Assembly: GCA_038087015.1 (NCBI GenBank)
Contig: JASBNA010000004.1
Location: 1,984,001 to 2,048,000 of the forward strand
From: Cerrena zonata
Lineage: Eukaryota; Basidiomycota; Agaricomycetes; Polyporales; Cerrenaceae
Direction: 5' to 3'
Length of the DNA: 64,000 nt
Each line of letters starts with the position of its first letter. Positions within the stretch are counted from its first letter, which is position 1. The translations under genes were made by a program, and so were the position numbers. Under the pieces are notes generated by a model. That model had not been told where the DNA came from. It worked only from the letters and a program-made list of their open reading frames with translations, and ran no database searches. Below, in pieces: positions 1-12,283 of the stretch.

Positions 1-682
1 ACAAACCAGACACTCTCGGACATCGTTTCCAACGTGACCACAGGCTGCGCATCCGACTTACAATCCCTTGGAGCCGGAGATGTTAATGCAGAAGAAATCA
101 CGAACATCGTTCAGATGGCGTACCCAACTGTCCGAAAAGTTGCTTGCCTCAAGGAGTACGTACTGTGATTATGATGTCATTTCCACCAGCTCATGTTATT
201 TCCTTGCCTAGTACTTCAAACGATACCCTTTGCCTCACTCAAACCTTGACGAACGTCCAATCCTCCATCGGTACCTTGAGCAAGAGCGAGATCCAACAAC
301 TGGTCAGCCAGATCAGTGCTGGACAGATCCCATCCATTCCTTCATCAGCATACTGCACCGATTGTGACAAGGAGGCTCTCAACATCGCCAAGACTGACTT
401 CCCTGACTTGTTCAACAGTAATGTGCAGAGCGCAGTCTCCGGCCAGTGCAGCGCAGACTTCGTTGGTAGGTGTCTATTGTTAGTCTGCTTGATGATCTTA
501 TTCTCACACGGGCATGTTACTCAGATGGGGCAACCCCTTCGGGCGTTCAACAAACTGCCAACACTGCTACTGCCAGTGCTAATGGCCTTGTTAACAATGG
601 TGCCACGATGGGTCAGATGCCCGTAGGTATTGCCATCTCGGCGATTCTTACCCTTTCTTCTGCATTCGCATTCCTTGCCTAG
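1..682 (+). CDS. Secreted Cys-rich protein with GPI-anchor type C terminus (5' end outside window)
   Basis: The gene enters the window already in frame; the visible exons are 1-155, 212-465 and 525-682, with canonical introns (acceptors CCTAG and CTCAG), giving 188 residues plus stop. The visible protein has repeated Cys residues, including a TDC-type CxxC pair (YCTDCD), and several N-x-S/T sites. It ends in a Ser/Thr/Ala/Asn-rich stretch followed by a short hydrophobic tail (ISAILTLSSAFAFLA) right at the stop. That tail is what a GPI-attachment signal looks like, so surface or wall anchoring is inferred. It resembles the large group of Agaricomycete secreted proteins of unknown function (possibly the DUF7729 type, recalled only from its CxxC pattern). 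The signal peptide should lie upstream of the window. No enzymatic motif seen. Confidence 0.7.
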
Positions 683-982
683 TTTCTGGAACCTATCTAC
701 ATACAGTATATCCTGTAACGGACGATCGCTTGGGACATTAGCACCGGACACCGAATGATATTATTATACATGCTTAATTTACTGCTCGATTTCTCGTCTC
801 ACGATGGCGGTCCTGATCTTTCAAATTCGCCGCCGGGCAATGCTTAACACGAAGGATTACCCAGCAAGTGGAGTGTACTTGACGGTGTAGGTATAACAAT
901 GTGATAGTTCATCATTATCTATCCTCGGTCACTATGTCGTTGGGCGACGCGAGATCAATTAGACAAATTCAAAATGAAGTAA
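683..982. other. Intergenic, convergent 3' regions
   Basis: This is about 300 bases between the stop of the secreted-protein gene and the stop of the first GH17 gene on the opposite strand. It should hold both 3' UTRs. No conserved ORF, repeat or RNA gene was recognised. Confidence 0.6.
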
Positions 983-2373
983 TCAACAATGGGTCCTGGG
1001 CGCGAATGGGAACTTCATTTGTCCGTTAGCGTTGTAGATCCCGTAGCCAGGCTCTTGATTGTCAGAATATATATGCGCGAACCAACCCACGCCTCCGCCG
1101 ACAACGGACTTCAAATCTTGGCAGTGCTGATCGAGGAGAACATAGTATTCCTATCAGATCACGGCCCATCAATAAAGATGCGACAGAGGAAATTACAGGC
1201 ACTTACATGCTCATTTGGTATATCAGCAACAGCTAAGGGACTGTTCGGTTGTACACTTGGGGAAGTGACAGACGGCCAGCCATTCTGGTTAGGATGACTT
1301 GTTAGCGTCGCATTAAACAAGTCGCGGCTGCCCAAGGTACCGACCTCGTCAAAGTACATTTTCTTGCCGTCTCCATGATCAATGAACCATTGCAAATCTC
1401 GTTGGACTAGGGGCCAAGCTTGGTCCGCTACAGGTGGATACATCTCAATCACCGAATCGCGGGAGGAGGGCTACGCAGACTGCGCTTACCAGTGCTCGCG
1501 TCTTGGGCGAAGAATGGCAGCATATGAATATTGATTGAGTCAATAGCATCTAGTACATCTTGAGCTCCGCCGCGCTCTTGGTACCCGAATGCTAGCTCGC
1601 TGACAGTCACTGGAATATGCAAGCTCGACAAGTTTGCTTTGGCTAAGAGGACTTGTTCCGCGAGTTGGTCATGGGGAAGCACTCCATCGAAAAGGGGCTC
1701 TGAGCCGAATTGGAGGACTCTTGTGACAAACTTGGCCCTTGGATTGGCATGTAACGCAGCCAGGAGTGTATCCCGTCTGCCAATCCATATGTCATCCAAG
1801 TTAAAGCCGAACTGAGCCACGTTAGTCACAATTTCAAAATCCTCTGGAATGCAGATTCTCACCCAAATTAACGCGTGTACGCCCAGTGTGTTAGCCCATG
1901 CAGCATCTACTATATCGTCGCTGACATCAAGCCTCCGGTTAGCAGTTCTCCAAAGTAATTCGTAAATCACTGCACACATACTAAAATCCTTCGCGATCAC
2001 ATGCGCCATACAATCGGACGTATCGGCTCTTGAAGTGATCTCTAATATCTTTAAATTCTTTGTGTAGCTGTTCCCGAGACTGGCCTATGGGAATGGTTAA
2101 GTTAACTGGCCACAGGTGTAGGCAAGATAACTCACATGCAGTGACCTCATAACTAAACCCGACGAAAGCATACTCTGTAGAGGGGTCACACCACCACTGT
2201 GTATTATCTTTTGGTAGGAACAACGGCTTGTGGAAGTCTAACGCTGGAAAGCATGGTGTTGGAAACAAAGATTTCGAGCCCAAGTCTTCTTTTTGCGATG
2301 CATGATTGAGAGGGTGAGAGAGGGTAGACACGACGTAGGCCGCAAGCAAAGCGAGGAGTGGAGCTGCGAACAT
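983..2373 (-). CDS. GH17 beta-1,3-glucanase-like protein, copy A
   Basis: Seven exons on the minus strand: 2136-2373, 1982-2084, 1863-1920, 1490-1811, 1345-1427, 1207-1284 and 983-1150. They sum to 1,050 nt (349 residues plus stop). The N terminus is a signal peptide (MFAAPLLALLAAYVVSTLSH), so secretion is expected. The barrel contains GFSYEVTAC, SRYVRLYGACDR, a VTVSELAFGY segment with the likely acid/base Glu, and YFDENGWPSVTS. The last matches the GH17 nucleophile signature (E-x-G-W-P). It ends in GYGIYNANG and a Cys-terminal tail. GH17 enzymes cut or remodel beta-1,3-glucan, here presumably in the fungus's own wall. It is a tandem copy of the gene at 2931-4340 with the same six intron positions. 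The weak donor GTCGGT at 1344 is the least certain junction. Activity on glucan is inferred from family. Confidence 0.85.
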
Positions 2374-2410
2374 AGTGCCACAGGATGCAGCTCAATCCGC
2401 GAGATGTGAA

Positions 2411-2422
2411 GGCATAAATAAC
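2411..2422 (-). promoter_or_regulatory. Putative TATA-like core promoter of GH17 copy A
   Basis: On the minus strand an AT-rich box (GTTATTTATGCC) lies about 40 nt before the start codon of copy A. The same box followed by a similar CTCGC context precedes copy B at a similar distance, which suggests that the core promoter was duplicated with the gene. Function is inferred from position and conservation between the two copies. Confidence 0.4.
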
Positions 2423-2423
2423 T

Positions 2424-2930
2424 GTGAACAGCGCGCGAAAGCAGTAAGATCGGCTCTAACAATAGCGTTAAGATTTTGAGGGCTGCCATATGGTCGAGTA
2501 ACGTTGTTAAACGTTCAGATGATACAAAAGAAGCAAGAATCATGGTTGAGCATACTGACAGGTTTCAAGTTGTACTCATAGTGGTGATATCACTGTCCCG
2601 AGACTCGATAGAGAAGAAGTCGAGACTACATTTCATCATACGATGACCATGGGCATGACCTATAGAGAATTCTGAAGCGGAGAAAGAACGAGCTCATTTT
2701 AGATTATTCGGTGGGGGAGGGGTGATCCTATGTAGCATGCGGATAGAACGCCATGTGTTCAGGGAACTGGCCGGTCCGTACTTACGCCTTTGCACAACTC
2801 CGAACACAGTCGGTGCCTGATACAAAAAAAAGCTCAATAAAACCCAAACAGAAAGTAGAAGCAATCAAGAAGATAGAAATACAACGGTTTCTCTCATCGT
2901 AATTATAAAAAATGACTCGCTTTAGTCTTG
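2424..2930. other. Intergenic between the two GH17 copies
   Basis: About 500 bases separating the tandem GH17 genes; it must contain the upstream promoter of copy A and the 3' UTR of copy B. No ORF with protein-like composition, no repeat and no RNA gene was recognised. Confidence 0.5.
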
Positions 2931-4340
2931 TCAACAAGACGTCTTCGGCTTGAATGGGAATTTCATCTTGCCAGCTGAATTGTAAATTCCGTAGCCTGGC
3001 TCCTGATCATCAGAGTAGATGTGAGCAAACCAGCCTACACCGCCGCCTACTACAGCTTTGAGGTCAGAACAGTGTTGGTCTAGCACATTGTAGTATGCCT
3101 GTCGCGGTCATGAGTACGGTGCAACTAAATACTCATCACTACACGCACCTGTTCGTTAGGAATATCAGCCACGGCGTCAGGGCTATTGGGCTGAACACCT
3201 TCCGACGTGACCGAGGGCCATCCATTCTACGGAGATCAAACTTTAGCCAGAAAAACACCATACAATAGAAGGATTTACCTCATCGAAGTACATTTTCTTT
3301 CCATTTCCGTGATCTATAAACCACTGCAGATCCCGTTTTACGATGGGCCAAGAAGCAGCACCTGGTACAAGAATCAGGTGATCGCACAAAATGAACGGGA
3401 TCTCGAGACTTCTCACCAGTGGAAGCATCCTGTGCGAAAAATGGTAGCATATGAATGTCGATAAAGTCAATAGCATCAAGGACATTCTGGGCACCGCCGT
3501 GTTCCTGATACCCATATGCCATCTCGCTGACAGTCACAGGTATATGTAGACTAGAGAGGTTCGATTTCGCCGCAACTACTTGCTGGGTAAGCTGATTGGG
3601 TGTCAACACCGAGTCGAAGAGGGGTTCTGAGCCAAATTGAACTCCTCGAGTGATGAATTTAGCCTTTGGATTATTATGCAGGGTCGAAAGGAGAGTGTCT
3701 CGGCGACCAATCCATTTGTTATCTCCATCGAAACCGAACTGTGGAAAAAAGTCCCCAATTGAGATGATTGTACAAAAAACACGTATTTGAGAACAAACCC
3801 AAAGAAGTGCATGGACACCGAGACCGTTGTTCCATGCAGCGTCAACTACATCATCACTAGATAAGATCAGCGTCGTTAAATCTATCTAAATATAACATAA
3901 AACACTCACTAAAATCCCTTTCGGTCACAAAAGCCATACAGTCGAACATATCGACTATTGAAGGTAGTACGAATATCGGCGAACTCTCCATTCAACTTGG
4001 AACGGCTCTGACCTGAGTGGTTGATGTTAGGTTGTTGAGAACAACGCGGTGAGGTTATAATATAGGACTTACACTCAGTCACTTCATAACTGAATCCTAG
4101 GAATGCGTATTCTGTTCTGGGGTCACACCACCAGTTCGTAATATCCTGCGGCGAGGTGGATGGCATTTGGAAACCTAAGGCTGGAAAACAACTCGCACTC
4201 GCATGGGGATTTGGCTTTAGAAGGATAGAGTGTGTGCTATTATCATCGAGATTTCCGATGATATCGACTTCGAGAGGTGCGGAGTAGGCGAGGCGTAGCC
4301 CGGAAAGAAGCAGGACAATAGGCAACAGAGAAAGAGCCAT
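2931..4340 (-). CDS. GH17 beta-1,3-glucanase-like protein, copy B
   Basis: Seven exons on the minus strand: 4073-4340, 3910-4012, 3799-3856, 3417-3738, 3279-3361, 3149-3226 and 2931-3098, summing to 1,080 nt (359 residues plus stop). Exons 2 to 7 have exactly the same lengths as in copy A, so this is a clear tandem duplicate; only the signal-peptide exon differs. Visible landmarks are the signal peptide (MALSLLPIVLLLSGLRLAYS), SRYVRLYGFCDR, VTVSEMAYGYQEHGG with the putative acid/base Glu, HMLPFFAQDAS, and YFDENGWP with the nucleophile Glu of GH17. The C terminus is KMKFPFKPKTSC. Role: extracellular or wall-associated beta-1,3-glucan hydrolysis or transglycosylation, by family. All splice junctions are canonical GT-AG. 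Confidence 0.88.
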
Positions 4341-4370
4341 GGTTGACCCGCAACCAGCGAGTGAGAAAGG

Positions 4371-4381
4371 CTATAAATAAC
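4371..4381 (-). promoter_or_regulatory. Putative TATA-like core promoter of GH17 copy B
   Basis: The minus strand reads GTTATTTATAGCC about 30-40 nt before the start codon, matching the box before copy A. The conserved spacing supports a core-promoter role; not experimentally known. Confidence 0.4.
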
Positions 4382-5019
4382 AAAGGTCTGTCGAAGACCA
4401 TAGATAGTCTCAAGGGAAGAGGTTCTCTTGGCGAGTTAGTAACATGTGTGGCGACCTTGCAGCTGACATTCGAATTCAGACCGTCGAGGTTGACGCATAA
4501 GACGCATTAGCTATAGCCCGACCAGCCGACCTGTCAGCCTCATTTTCTGACTCAACAGAACGGCATCCTGAAAGGCACGCCACTGGAAGACGTTAGAGTA
4601 CCACAAGTACCTGCCATACGAGAGAGGGTACGGAATAGGCGCACCAGAACGGAGAACTCATGGTCAGAAGGCAGAACAGCCACATGCTAACTTCTGACCA
4701 ATATCAACCTTCTCAGCACGAGATAAAGCTGTCGAGAAGATGTTATGGTCTACTTGCGGCTGTCTGCGGGACTATTCTGTGTGTTAGTACTAACGTAAAT
4801 GATGCATGTTCGATCCAGTCCAAAAGCCTCAACATGGGGCACGAAAGATTGAATAGAAGGATTTGAATGTAAGTTTCCATGACGGACCCGTGTGAACTTA
4901 AATTGACGGGTGTACTGTATGCAAGAGGTCAGAGACAGCTAGATGAGTTTGGTATGGGTATATGATGCAGCGGGAGATATTCCGAGATTGATACTAGGTA
5001 GATGTGAGTGAATCCTCGA
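4382..5019. other. Intergenic, upstream of GH17 copy B
   Basis: This holds the promoter of GH17 copy B and the 3' UTR of the gelsolin gene. One 68-codon open frame at 4660-4866 has no protein-like pattern or homologue that I recognise. No repeats or RNA genes seen. Confidence 0.5.
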
Positions 5020-8000
5020 CTAGTCAACTTTTGCATTAGTCGGGTTAAATCCGATGGGAAGAAATTGAGGATCTTGTAACATTGCTTTTGGCCAAGTTGT
5101 CCGTTGGAGCTGTCAAATGATCCATGAGGAGTTTAGTCAAGCCACAAAGAAGTATACTCACAAGCTCAAGAGCCCTATCTGCGCTTGTCAGATTCATGTG
5201 GTCTGGAAGCTCGCCGTTGTTCTACAACAAGAACGAATCAGTGAAATGTATTTGGAGATAGAGAGCGGCACTGACCAAGGAGAGTTCATCCATTCCGCGC
5301 AAGGACAAGCGCAAATCCGTCGGAACGAGAGTGGGGAACACAAGGGCATGAACAGATGGGTAGAAAGGCTTTGCCGAGGCGGTCTTGCGTGACAGGGTCT
5401 ATGTAAGTCTGTAAGAATGGGTCGACGTGATCATAGGAAAGACAAGACGAACAGAGGCAATTTCCAGAGCCAATCGTGTTTCTGTTCGCTTGCCTCTAGC
5501 GTCACTACCAATCAACACGAAGTACTCCCATACATTGTCCACCACGTATACGTGATCGTGCAGAGAGCTCCATGGCATATCAGAAGACACATCATGCACA
5601 AACTATGTATATAATGGTAAGCATGCGGTATTCAAGGTTTGTGTTGCTCCACGTACCGGCTGATGCTGATCTATGCTCCATATTCGAGGACTTCGGATCA
5701 GAGAAGAACGACGCCACTGCCAATAATCTGCTTGTGCATAGTCACGTTCGCCCAATATCATCCAGAACATCTCGTCATCGTCATTTTCTCCCTCAGACAG
5801 CTCTAAGACGCTTTCAGGAGAAACAGCGATACTCTGAGCATACTCAAGGGCTGCAAGTCTCTCCTCCTGAGCAGAACCCTTGCCGTACCACACATAAACC
5901 GTCCCGAGCAAGCATATACAATAGGCAAAGCCTGAACAGAGGTTTTTGACGGTCTGGAAGCTTTCTCGTTAGTAAATATACCACAAGTCCATAGGGATTT
6001 TGTTTACTAGATCGAGTTCGTCAATGAAAATGGCCCCACGGACTATCCTCACGATATGCATTGCAGTATTTTCGGAAGACCAATGGGCACGTGTACCCTG
6101 TGGCAAGTAATTTCAGTCAACCAGATATTGCCAAATACATATGCGGAATACCTGTCGAATGGCCAACCTCCCTCCTAGGTAGTACACCAATTCTGCCGGC
6201 TCGGCATACTGTGACACTGCGGTCTATAGAGATGATATCAGTAGGTGCCATACACAATATTATCTGAAGGCCCACCCTGGATGCATTGTAACGCCTAGAG
6301 AGCTCCTGCATCTTACGCTCTTCTCTGTCTCCTACTGCTGCCTTGCTACCGTTCCACGACCAGACCTTGGTCGCAACAAGGCCACTGGATTTTGTCTTAA
6401 AGCGATAGATAATTACGAGTACTTCAGATTCGTAGAATACGCTTGGTTCTTGGTCCACGACGCTGGCGGTATTGCCTACGATATTTATGACTTCCACCGA
6501 AATGGTATTAACATCCGGGTCCGGTATAAAGACGTGGTCTGAGGTTTCGAGTAAATGTTTCACATCAACTTGGGGCAATGGCTCGTCCGCGTGCTCTAAG
6601 ATGAGTTAAGAGCATCAGACACGAGTTCGAGGAAGTATGAAACGGCGCACCGATTGTGACAACACCGGGATCATTAGAAGTATCATCTGCTACATTTGGA
6701 CCGGTCGTATTGTGGGTCTCAGCATGGTCAGGGACTACTTCCGGGATAACAGGGGCTGGAGTAAACTCATCGAGCGGTTCCTCTAGAAGTGGGGGAACAT
6801 CTCGACCTTTCAACGTTCCAGCGGGTGAGGTAACTGGGGTCCGTTCCTCAGCTAATGGTGGCAACACAAACGCTGAGTATTTCTCATAGCTCGACTTTCG
6901 TTTCTCTACAGGGCTGGAAGCGCCATTTCGAGATCCCCAATTAGCAACCATGGATTTGATGTCTGGTTTAACATGAGATTCTTCCATTTCGTTCTCTTCT
7001 TTAACCGTTGGTGGTTCAATTTTGGGCTTCGGCTGAGCCTGGGCAGCTGGCTGATCAATGAGTTCTGTTATTGGTTTCTGTGCTTGCGCCTCGTGCTCAC
7101 TGAGAGCTAGTGCAACGTCCATAACGGTGGCCCTATTTCCGGTACTAGGTATACGCCCATGTCTCACGGGGGTTGTTGGTGACTTTTCACTAGATATTGG
7201 GGTTGGAGGTGTAGTCGGAAGAGAAATCGGAGCAATCTTAGAGACCGGTGGTTCCTTAGGGATCCCGACAAAAGGTGTTGTTTGACCATCGCGGGAAGAC
7301 TCCCTCCTCTCCGAAATCACAGACGTCGAAGCAGGGGCAACAGTTGACTTTCTGTGTTCCAATTCGGCTACTGCAGAAGTTCCCGGTCTGTGTATCCTAG
7401 TGCCTTGAAAAGGAGGTGGCGCGGATACAGCATGCTCAATCGATCGTCCTCCAGTAACGCCCAAACCTGACTGTTGTTGAGGCGCTTTCTTCTGAACCGC
7501 AGCCTTCGTGGAATCTCGTGCTTTACGGGGTTTGCGAGCACGATCTTTTGTCAGCTACACAGAAATAGCGGACAGTCAGTTCTAGACATCACCAAAATAA
7601 TTCAAAGAAGCCAAAGAACAGGTTCGCGACAGGAAACAAGAGGAGAGAGCATCCGAATATCCTTAAAATTATATTACCAGAAGGAACGTACATGACTCAA
7701 CGGCTGACCTGAACCTCCTGTAACATGCGATTCCACTTCTCGTACCGGCCCTCCTCTCCTATCAGCACCTATACTTCTGGCGCGAGGACGCCGCATGCCG
7801 AGTTCATCCACTTCCGGCTCAGGTGATCCTTTGCGCGAATGCGCGGCAGCTGAAGGAGGCCGTGAAGGAGGCCGCGACTGTCTCGACGCTGGTCGTGATG
7901 GAGTGGTTGTAGTCGGGGGTTCGTCACCAGTCTTGACAGGCTTGATGTAAGAAATCATAGTATTACCAGAACCAAGCCCCTGCAATCGAGACGGAGTCTC

Positions 8001-9630
8001 CGTTCCAACATCGCTCTGCGCTTTGCTGCTCATGTACGCGTGCGACATTGATGGCGTAGAAGAGGCGGATTTCAAAGATCGGCCGGTATAGTCAGGTTTG
8101 ACTATCTTAGGAGGTGAAACCGCATTCGTGTTGGGACCTGTAGGGAACGAGACATCGGCAGTGTGGGATTTCCGCATTGTGACAGGTTTTGGGGATATAA
8201 TGGGGGGTGAAGATGCAGACGATTTTCCACCGTCAAATTGCCAACGCTCGAGGACAGTCGCTTTACGAGCAGGCTCTGGTCTCTGAGACTGAGACGGGCT
8301 TCCTGGCGCGCTAACAGTGGACTCCAGTTGACTACTAGCTCGCACCATGCTCTGAACAAACCCACGACCTTGTAATCGGCTAATACTAGGAGTAGGGTCC
8401 TTGGACGGCGGTGGCTTCAAAAATATAGGGGAAGGTGCCTGTAACGGAGACAATTGTCCCATACCAGTAGACATCCGGGATTGGGGTTGAATGGGCCGTG
8501 ACAATGAGGTAGTTGTCACAGGAGACTTCGGTGCCGTTGACATGGAAGATGAAGGTGGAGACGCATGTATCGGGCCAGGTGATGTGCGGGGAAGCGGTGA
8601 TCTTGACGCAGAACGAGAAGGCTCAACTTGGGCAGGTGTCCTGCGACCTTGAGGCGTACTTGAGCGCAAGCTGATATCAGGAGACAATGCGGGACCTGGT
8701 AGGGATGGCTGAGTGGGAGAAGTGCGAGTTACAACGTTGCTACTTGGTTCAAATGTATCTGTGCGTGGAGACCGTTGGGGATACACACCAGTCGGCGTAC
8801 TGGTCGTCCTCTGTCGGCTAACATAGTTTGAACTTCCCGTAGATTGCGTAGGTATGCTATGATTCTCTTCCACTCGTTGGACGAATGCTTTGACAATTGG
8901 TGGGGTACTAGTCCTGCGATCTCTCTCCGGAAATGAAGTCGTCTTATTGATGACTTTGTTATTACCACCTGAGGAGACAGTGCTATTGCTAGGCTTCGTC
9001 ATACCAGGCATCGCAACGCCACCTCGGCCAAATACAGGATGAGGTATAGTTATATGAGTGCGCTGGTCAAATTGGGTTGGATCATGTGCATCCTGTTGAG
9101 GAGCATGTTTGGTTAGACGGGGACCCGTAGCACGACCACCAATGAATGCCGCGAGAGATATAGGTGCTTTAGTGGCATCCCTTTTCTCTACCACGGCTGG
9201 TTCGGAATACGAGGTGTTCCCTCTCGTTGGGTCTCCAGAGAGTTTCCTAAATGTATCATCTTGATTTCGAAGTCTGTCGTCTGGTGTTTTCGCCTCAGAC
9301 ACTGCGACATTAGAGTCAATATCTTTGAGAGATGCAGCAATGTCGCTCTTAGCTATCCCTCATTCAGTACACTATACAGAAAGGTAGAGACAAATACATC
9401 TTACAGAGATCGAGACTGCTATTCCTACTTGCACCCCCTGCGCTTCGCCTGAGACGGGCAAGCCTCGAGGCAGCGATCTCCTGCTCTAAACGTCGCGTTT
9501 CGTCCTCTTCATCCTGATCCACCTGCCGCTGCAAGGCCTTGATCTTGCTAGTCCATTCCGCGAGACCAGTCTCTGGCTTGGGAGTGAGGTCAGCCGTTCG
9601 CCTACGGGATGTTCTATCAGTCCCATCCAT
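5020..9630 (-). CDS. DUF4045 and gelsolin-repeat actin-binding protein
   Basis: A large minus-strand gene of roughly 1,300 codons. The N terminus (LTPKPETGLAEWTSKIKALQ, then a Glu/Arg-rich helix) matches the DUF4045 region found at the start of fungal gelsolin-like proteins. A long Ser/Pro/Thr/Arg-rich disordered region follows (about 9300-6660), with a basic LTKDRARKPRK segment. The C-terminal half consists of gelsolin/villin repeats: VFYESEVLVIIYR, GDREERKMQELSRRY, AELVYYLGGRLAIRQ, TVYVWYGKGSAQEERLAALE, EGENDDDEMFWMILG, WEYFVLIGSDARGKR and KPFYPSVHALVFP. The protein ends in a short tail with stop at 5020-5022. Gelsolin modules sever or cap actin filaments in a Ca2+-dependent way, so a cytoskeletal role is inferred. 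The last five introns were placed by hand and keep the gelsolin frame. Expected to be cytoplasmic; no signal peptide. Confidence 0.85.
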
Positions 9631-10163
9631 TGACAGAGTAATATGGTCAGAAAAGAGTTATTCAGCGAACAGTCCTAGAACGGTCCTACACCATTTAAGT
9701 CAAGTACTGTGTACTGAGCCTCCGACGCGTTGCTCTATGGCGCTTATTAACTAGGGGTTTCTTTCCTCTTCCATTTATGGAATTAGTAGCGCCAGTCCGG
9801 GGTGACTTGGGAACAGGGGGCCATTCTGGTGTTGACGACCAACTCGTGTGCAAAGTAGAGAGCCAACATCTTTCTCTATATTTCTGCCAAAACTCAATGG
9901 ATAAAAAGGTAAAATAGGTGAATCATTCACACAGATGGTCTGTCGTGGGTGAAGAGAACCTAGTACTATGCAGTGCTAGTGACTTAGTCATTTCGTGGCC
10001 GCCGCAGAACTTCACCGTACATCCGAGTCTGATTCGGACAATTCACATGATCCCTAGTGGACGTCCTTAGCTAGAGTGGGGCATATCTTCTCTCTATCTT
10101 GACCCATACCTTGTCGACTAACTCCCCTCAGTGTTACTTCCAACTTACGAATCGTCTTCTGAG
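9631..10163. other. Divergent promoter region, gelsolin gene and amidase gene
   Basis: About 530 bases between two divergently transcribed start codons. It must contain both promoters. I see no conserved element, repeat or RNA gene that I can name. Confidence 0.5.
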
Positions 10164-12283
10164 ATGAGTTCTTGGAAAGATCTTATAGCTGACAAAAAAC
10201 GACGTCAAGCTGAGTCAATTCCGAAGGAATGGCTTATCACCCCTCCTCCATCCTCAACGATCAACGTAATTGACGTACCTGAGGAAGTCGGCTTGTTGAC
10301 CCCCAAAGAGATCGAAATAACTAACACCATTGACGTATCAATCATCCTTCAGAAGCTAGCTACCGCAGAATGGTCCTCTGTAGAGGTCACCACCGCTTAT
10401 TATAAACGTGCAATCATCGCTCAACAGCTGGTAAATCCAGATGATAGCCACCGTATTATTATATGACTGACGATCTTGAAATGTATAGGTCAACTGTTTG
10501 ACTGAGATCTTTGTCGAACGCGCACTCGCCCGTGCCGCTGAAGTAGACGAATATCTCAAAAGGACAGGGAAAGTCATAGGACCATTACACGGTCTACCCA
10601 TATCCTTGAAAGATCAACATCGTATCAAGGGTTTAGAAACGACCATGGGTAGGAACAATCTTCCTTGATATTGATTGGTGGCGATTAACATGATTCCAGG
10701 TTATGCCTCATGGGTCGGCAAGTATGCCGATAAAGATTCTGTATTAGTTGGGATCCTTTACGAATGCGGCGCGGTACCATTCGTACAAACCAACGTACCA
10801 CAGACATTGATGGCAAGTATATGTATCCGAACCATCTAGACACGACATTTATTCCCTTATCAGTGGCCTGAAACCTATAACCTCGTTTTTGGACGCACAT
10901 TGAACCCATACAATCGAGCTCTGACTTCTGGTGGCTCATCTGGAGGTGAAGGTGCTCTGGTCGCTTTGAAGGGCAGCCCGCTTGGTGTCGGTTCTGATAT
11001 CGGAGGGTAAACCCCCTTTTCTTCTTTTCGCCAGACAACAGTTCAAATGTGTTTTGAAGGTCGGTGCGGATTCCTTCAGCATTCAACGGATTATACGGCT
11101 TGCGACCTTCCTATGGTCGAATTCCCTACAGTGGAGCCGTGAATTCTATGGAAGGTCAAGATTCTATCCCCTCAGTATTTGGGCCACTGTCGAATGATCT
11201 CAGCGGCGTCAAGGTCTTCATGCAGTCGGTTATTTCCACAAAGCCATGGCTGAAGGATCCTCTAGCCGTTCGAAAGAAATGGGACGACGATGCGTATGCA
11301 CTTGCTGAACACGGGGGTGGGAAGAGTTTGTGCTTTGGGCTCTTGTGGAACAACGGAGAAACTGTACCTCACCCACCTATTATAAGGGCATTGGAAAGTG
11401 TTAAATCTGCTCTATTGGCGGCTGGTCACAAAGGTAATGCAAACACTGAATTCATGTGTGACTATACTGACGTAGTCCGTAGTTGTTGACTGGGAGCCTT
11501 ACAAGCATATCGATTTGTGCAAAACGGTTGTAAGTGATTAGTCTGTCTGGATAACCTAGTTCCTTGTTCAAAGAAAGAACAGTCAGATGTATGGGATGCA
11601 GGTGCAAATGAGGATTTCGCAGAAACCACAAGAATCTCTGAGAACCGATCGTCCCCACTATGGCTCCTACCGACGGAGACAATGCCGCTGATACTGGCTT
11701 TCGGCCTTCCCGAGAAAAAGTCACCGTCTCTGCGTATCAACTCTGGCAAACCCAGAAACTCAAGACAAAGTTACGTCAAGAATACCTTGCTCGCTGGGAA
11801 AATACCACCAGTATCTCAGGAACCGGCAGGCCCGTCGATGCTATTATTTCCCCCTGTGCTCCTTTCGCTGCGCCTCCACACGGAAAGAACAGGTACGAAC
11901 GACGAAGAAGCCTGTCAAACATACTTATTCTTGTGTATCTTTTATCCAGGGATGCTACTTATACAACTATCTGGAATGCTCTCGACTACGCTACCTGTGC
12001 TTTCCCTGTGACGAAGATAGACCCGTCCGTGGATGCCAAGAAACCGCCCCACACATTTTTGTCTAAGAAGGACCAGAAAAACTATGATTTGTGTACGCCA
12101 ACCCGATACGTTATTGTTTCCATTGATTTGACCTTTCTTTCCATAGATGATCCACAAGTGTTCGCAAATGCGCCCGTTGGCTTGCAGCTTGTTGGGAGAA
12201 CTCAAGAAGAGGAGGCTGTTATCGCAATGACCGAAATTGTGGATACGGCTTTGAAAAGTCTCAAACTATCCTCAAAACTCTGA
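10164..12283 (+). CDS. Amidase (acetamidase/GatA-type signature family), apparent 1-nt frameshift
   Basis: The start is taken at MSSWKDLIADKKRRQ rather than the ATG 33 nt upstream, because fungal amidases begin this way. Family landmarks are HGLPISLKDQ (catalytic Lys), LTSGGSSGGEGALVALKG (Gly/Ser signature with the cis-Ser and nucleophile Ser), GSVRIPSAFNGLYGLRPSYGR, RPVDAIISPCAPFAAPPHG and a C-terminal NAPVGLQLVGR. Amidases hydrolyse carboxamides to acid and ammonia; the substrate cannot be told here. The intron at 10813-10863 uses a GC donor. Near 11638-11645 the frame established by VWDAGANEDFAETT does not continue into the conserved EPIVPTMAPTDGD. Adding one base would restore it, so the gene carries a 1-nt deletion or a base-calling error. 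Otherwise full length. Confidence 0.85.

Noticed and set aside
4660..4866. 68-codon plus-strand frame upstream of GH17 copy B
   Set aside because: No motif, no intron chain, and it lies in the promoter region of a real gene.
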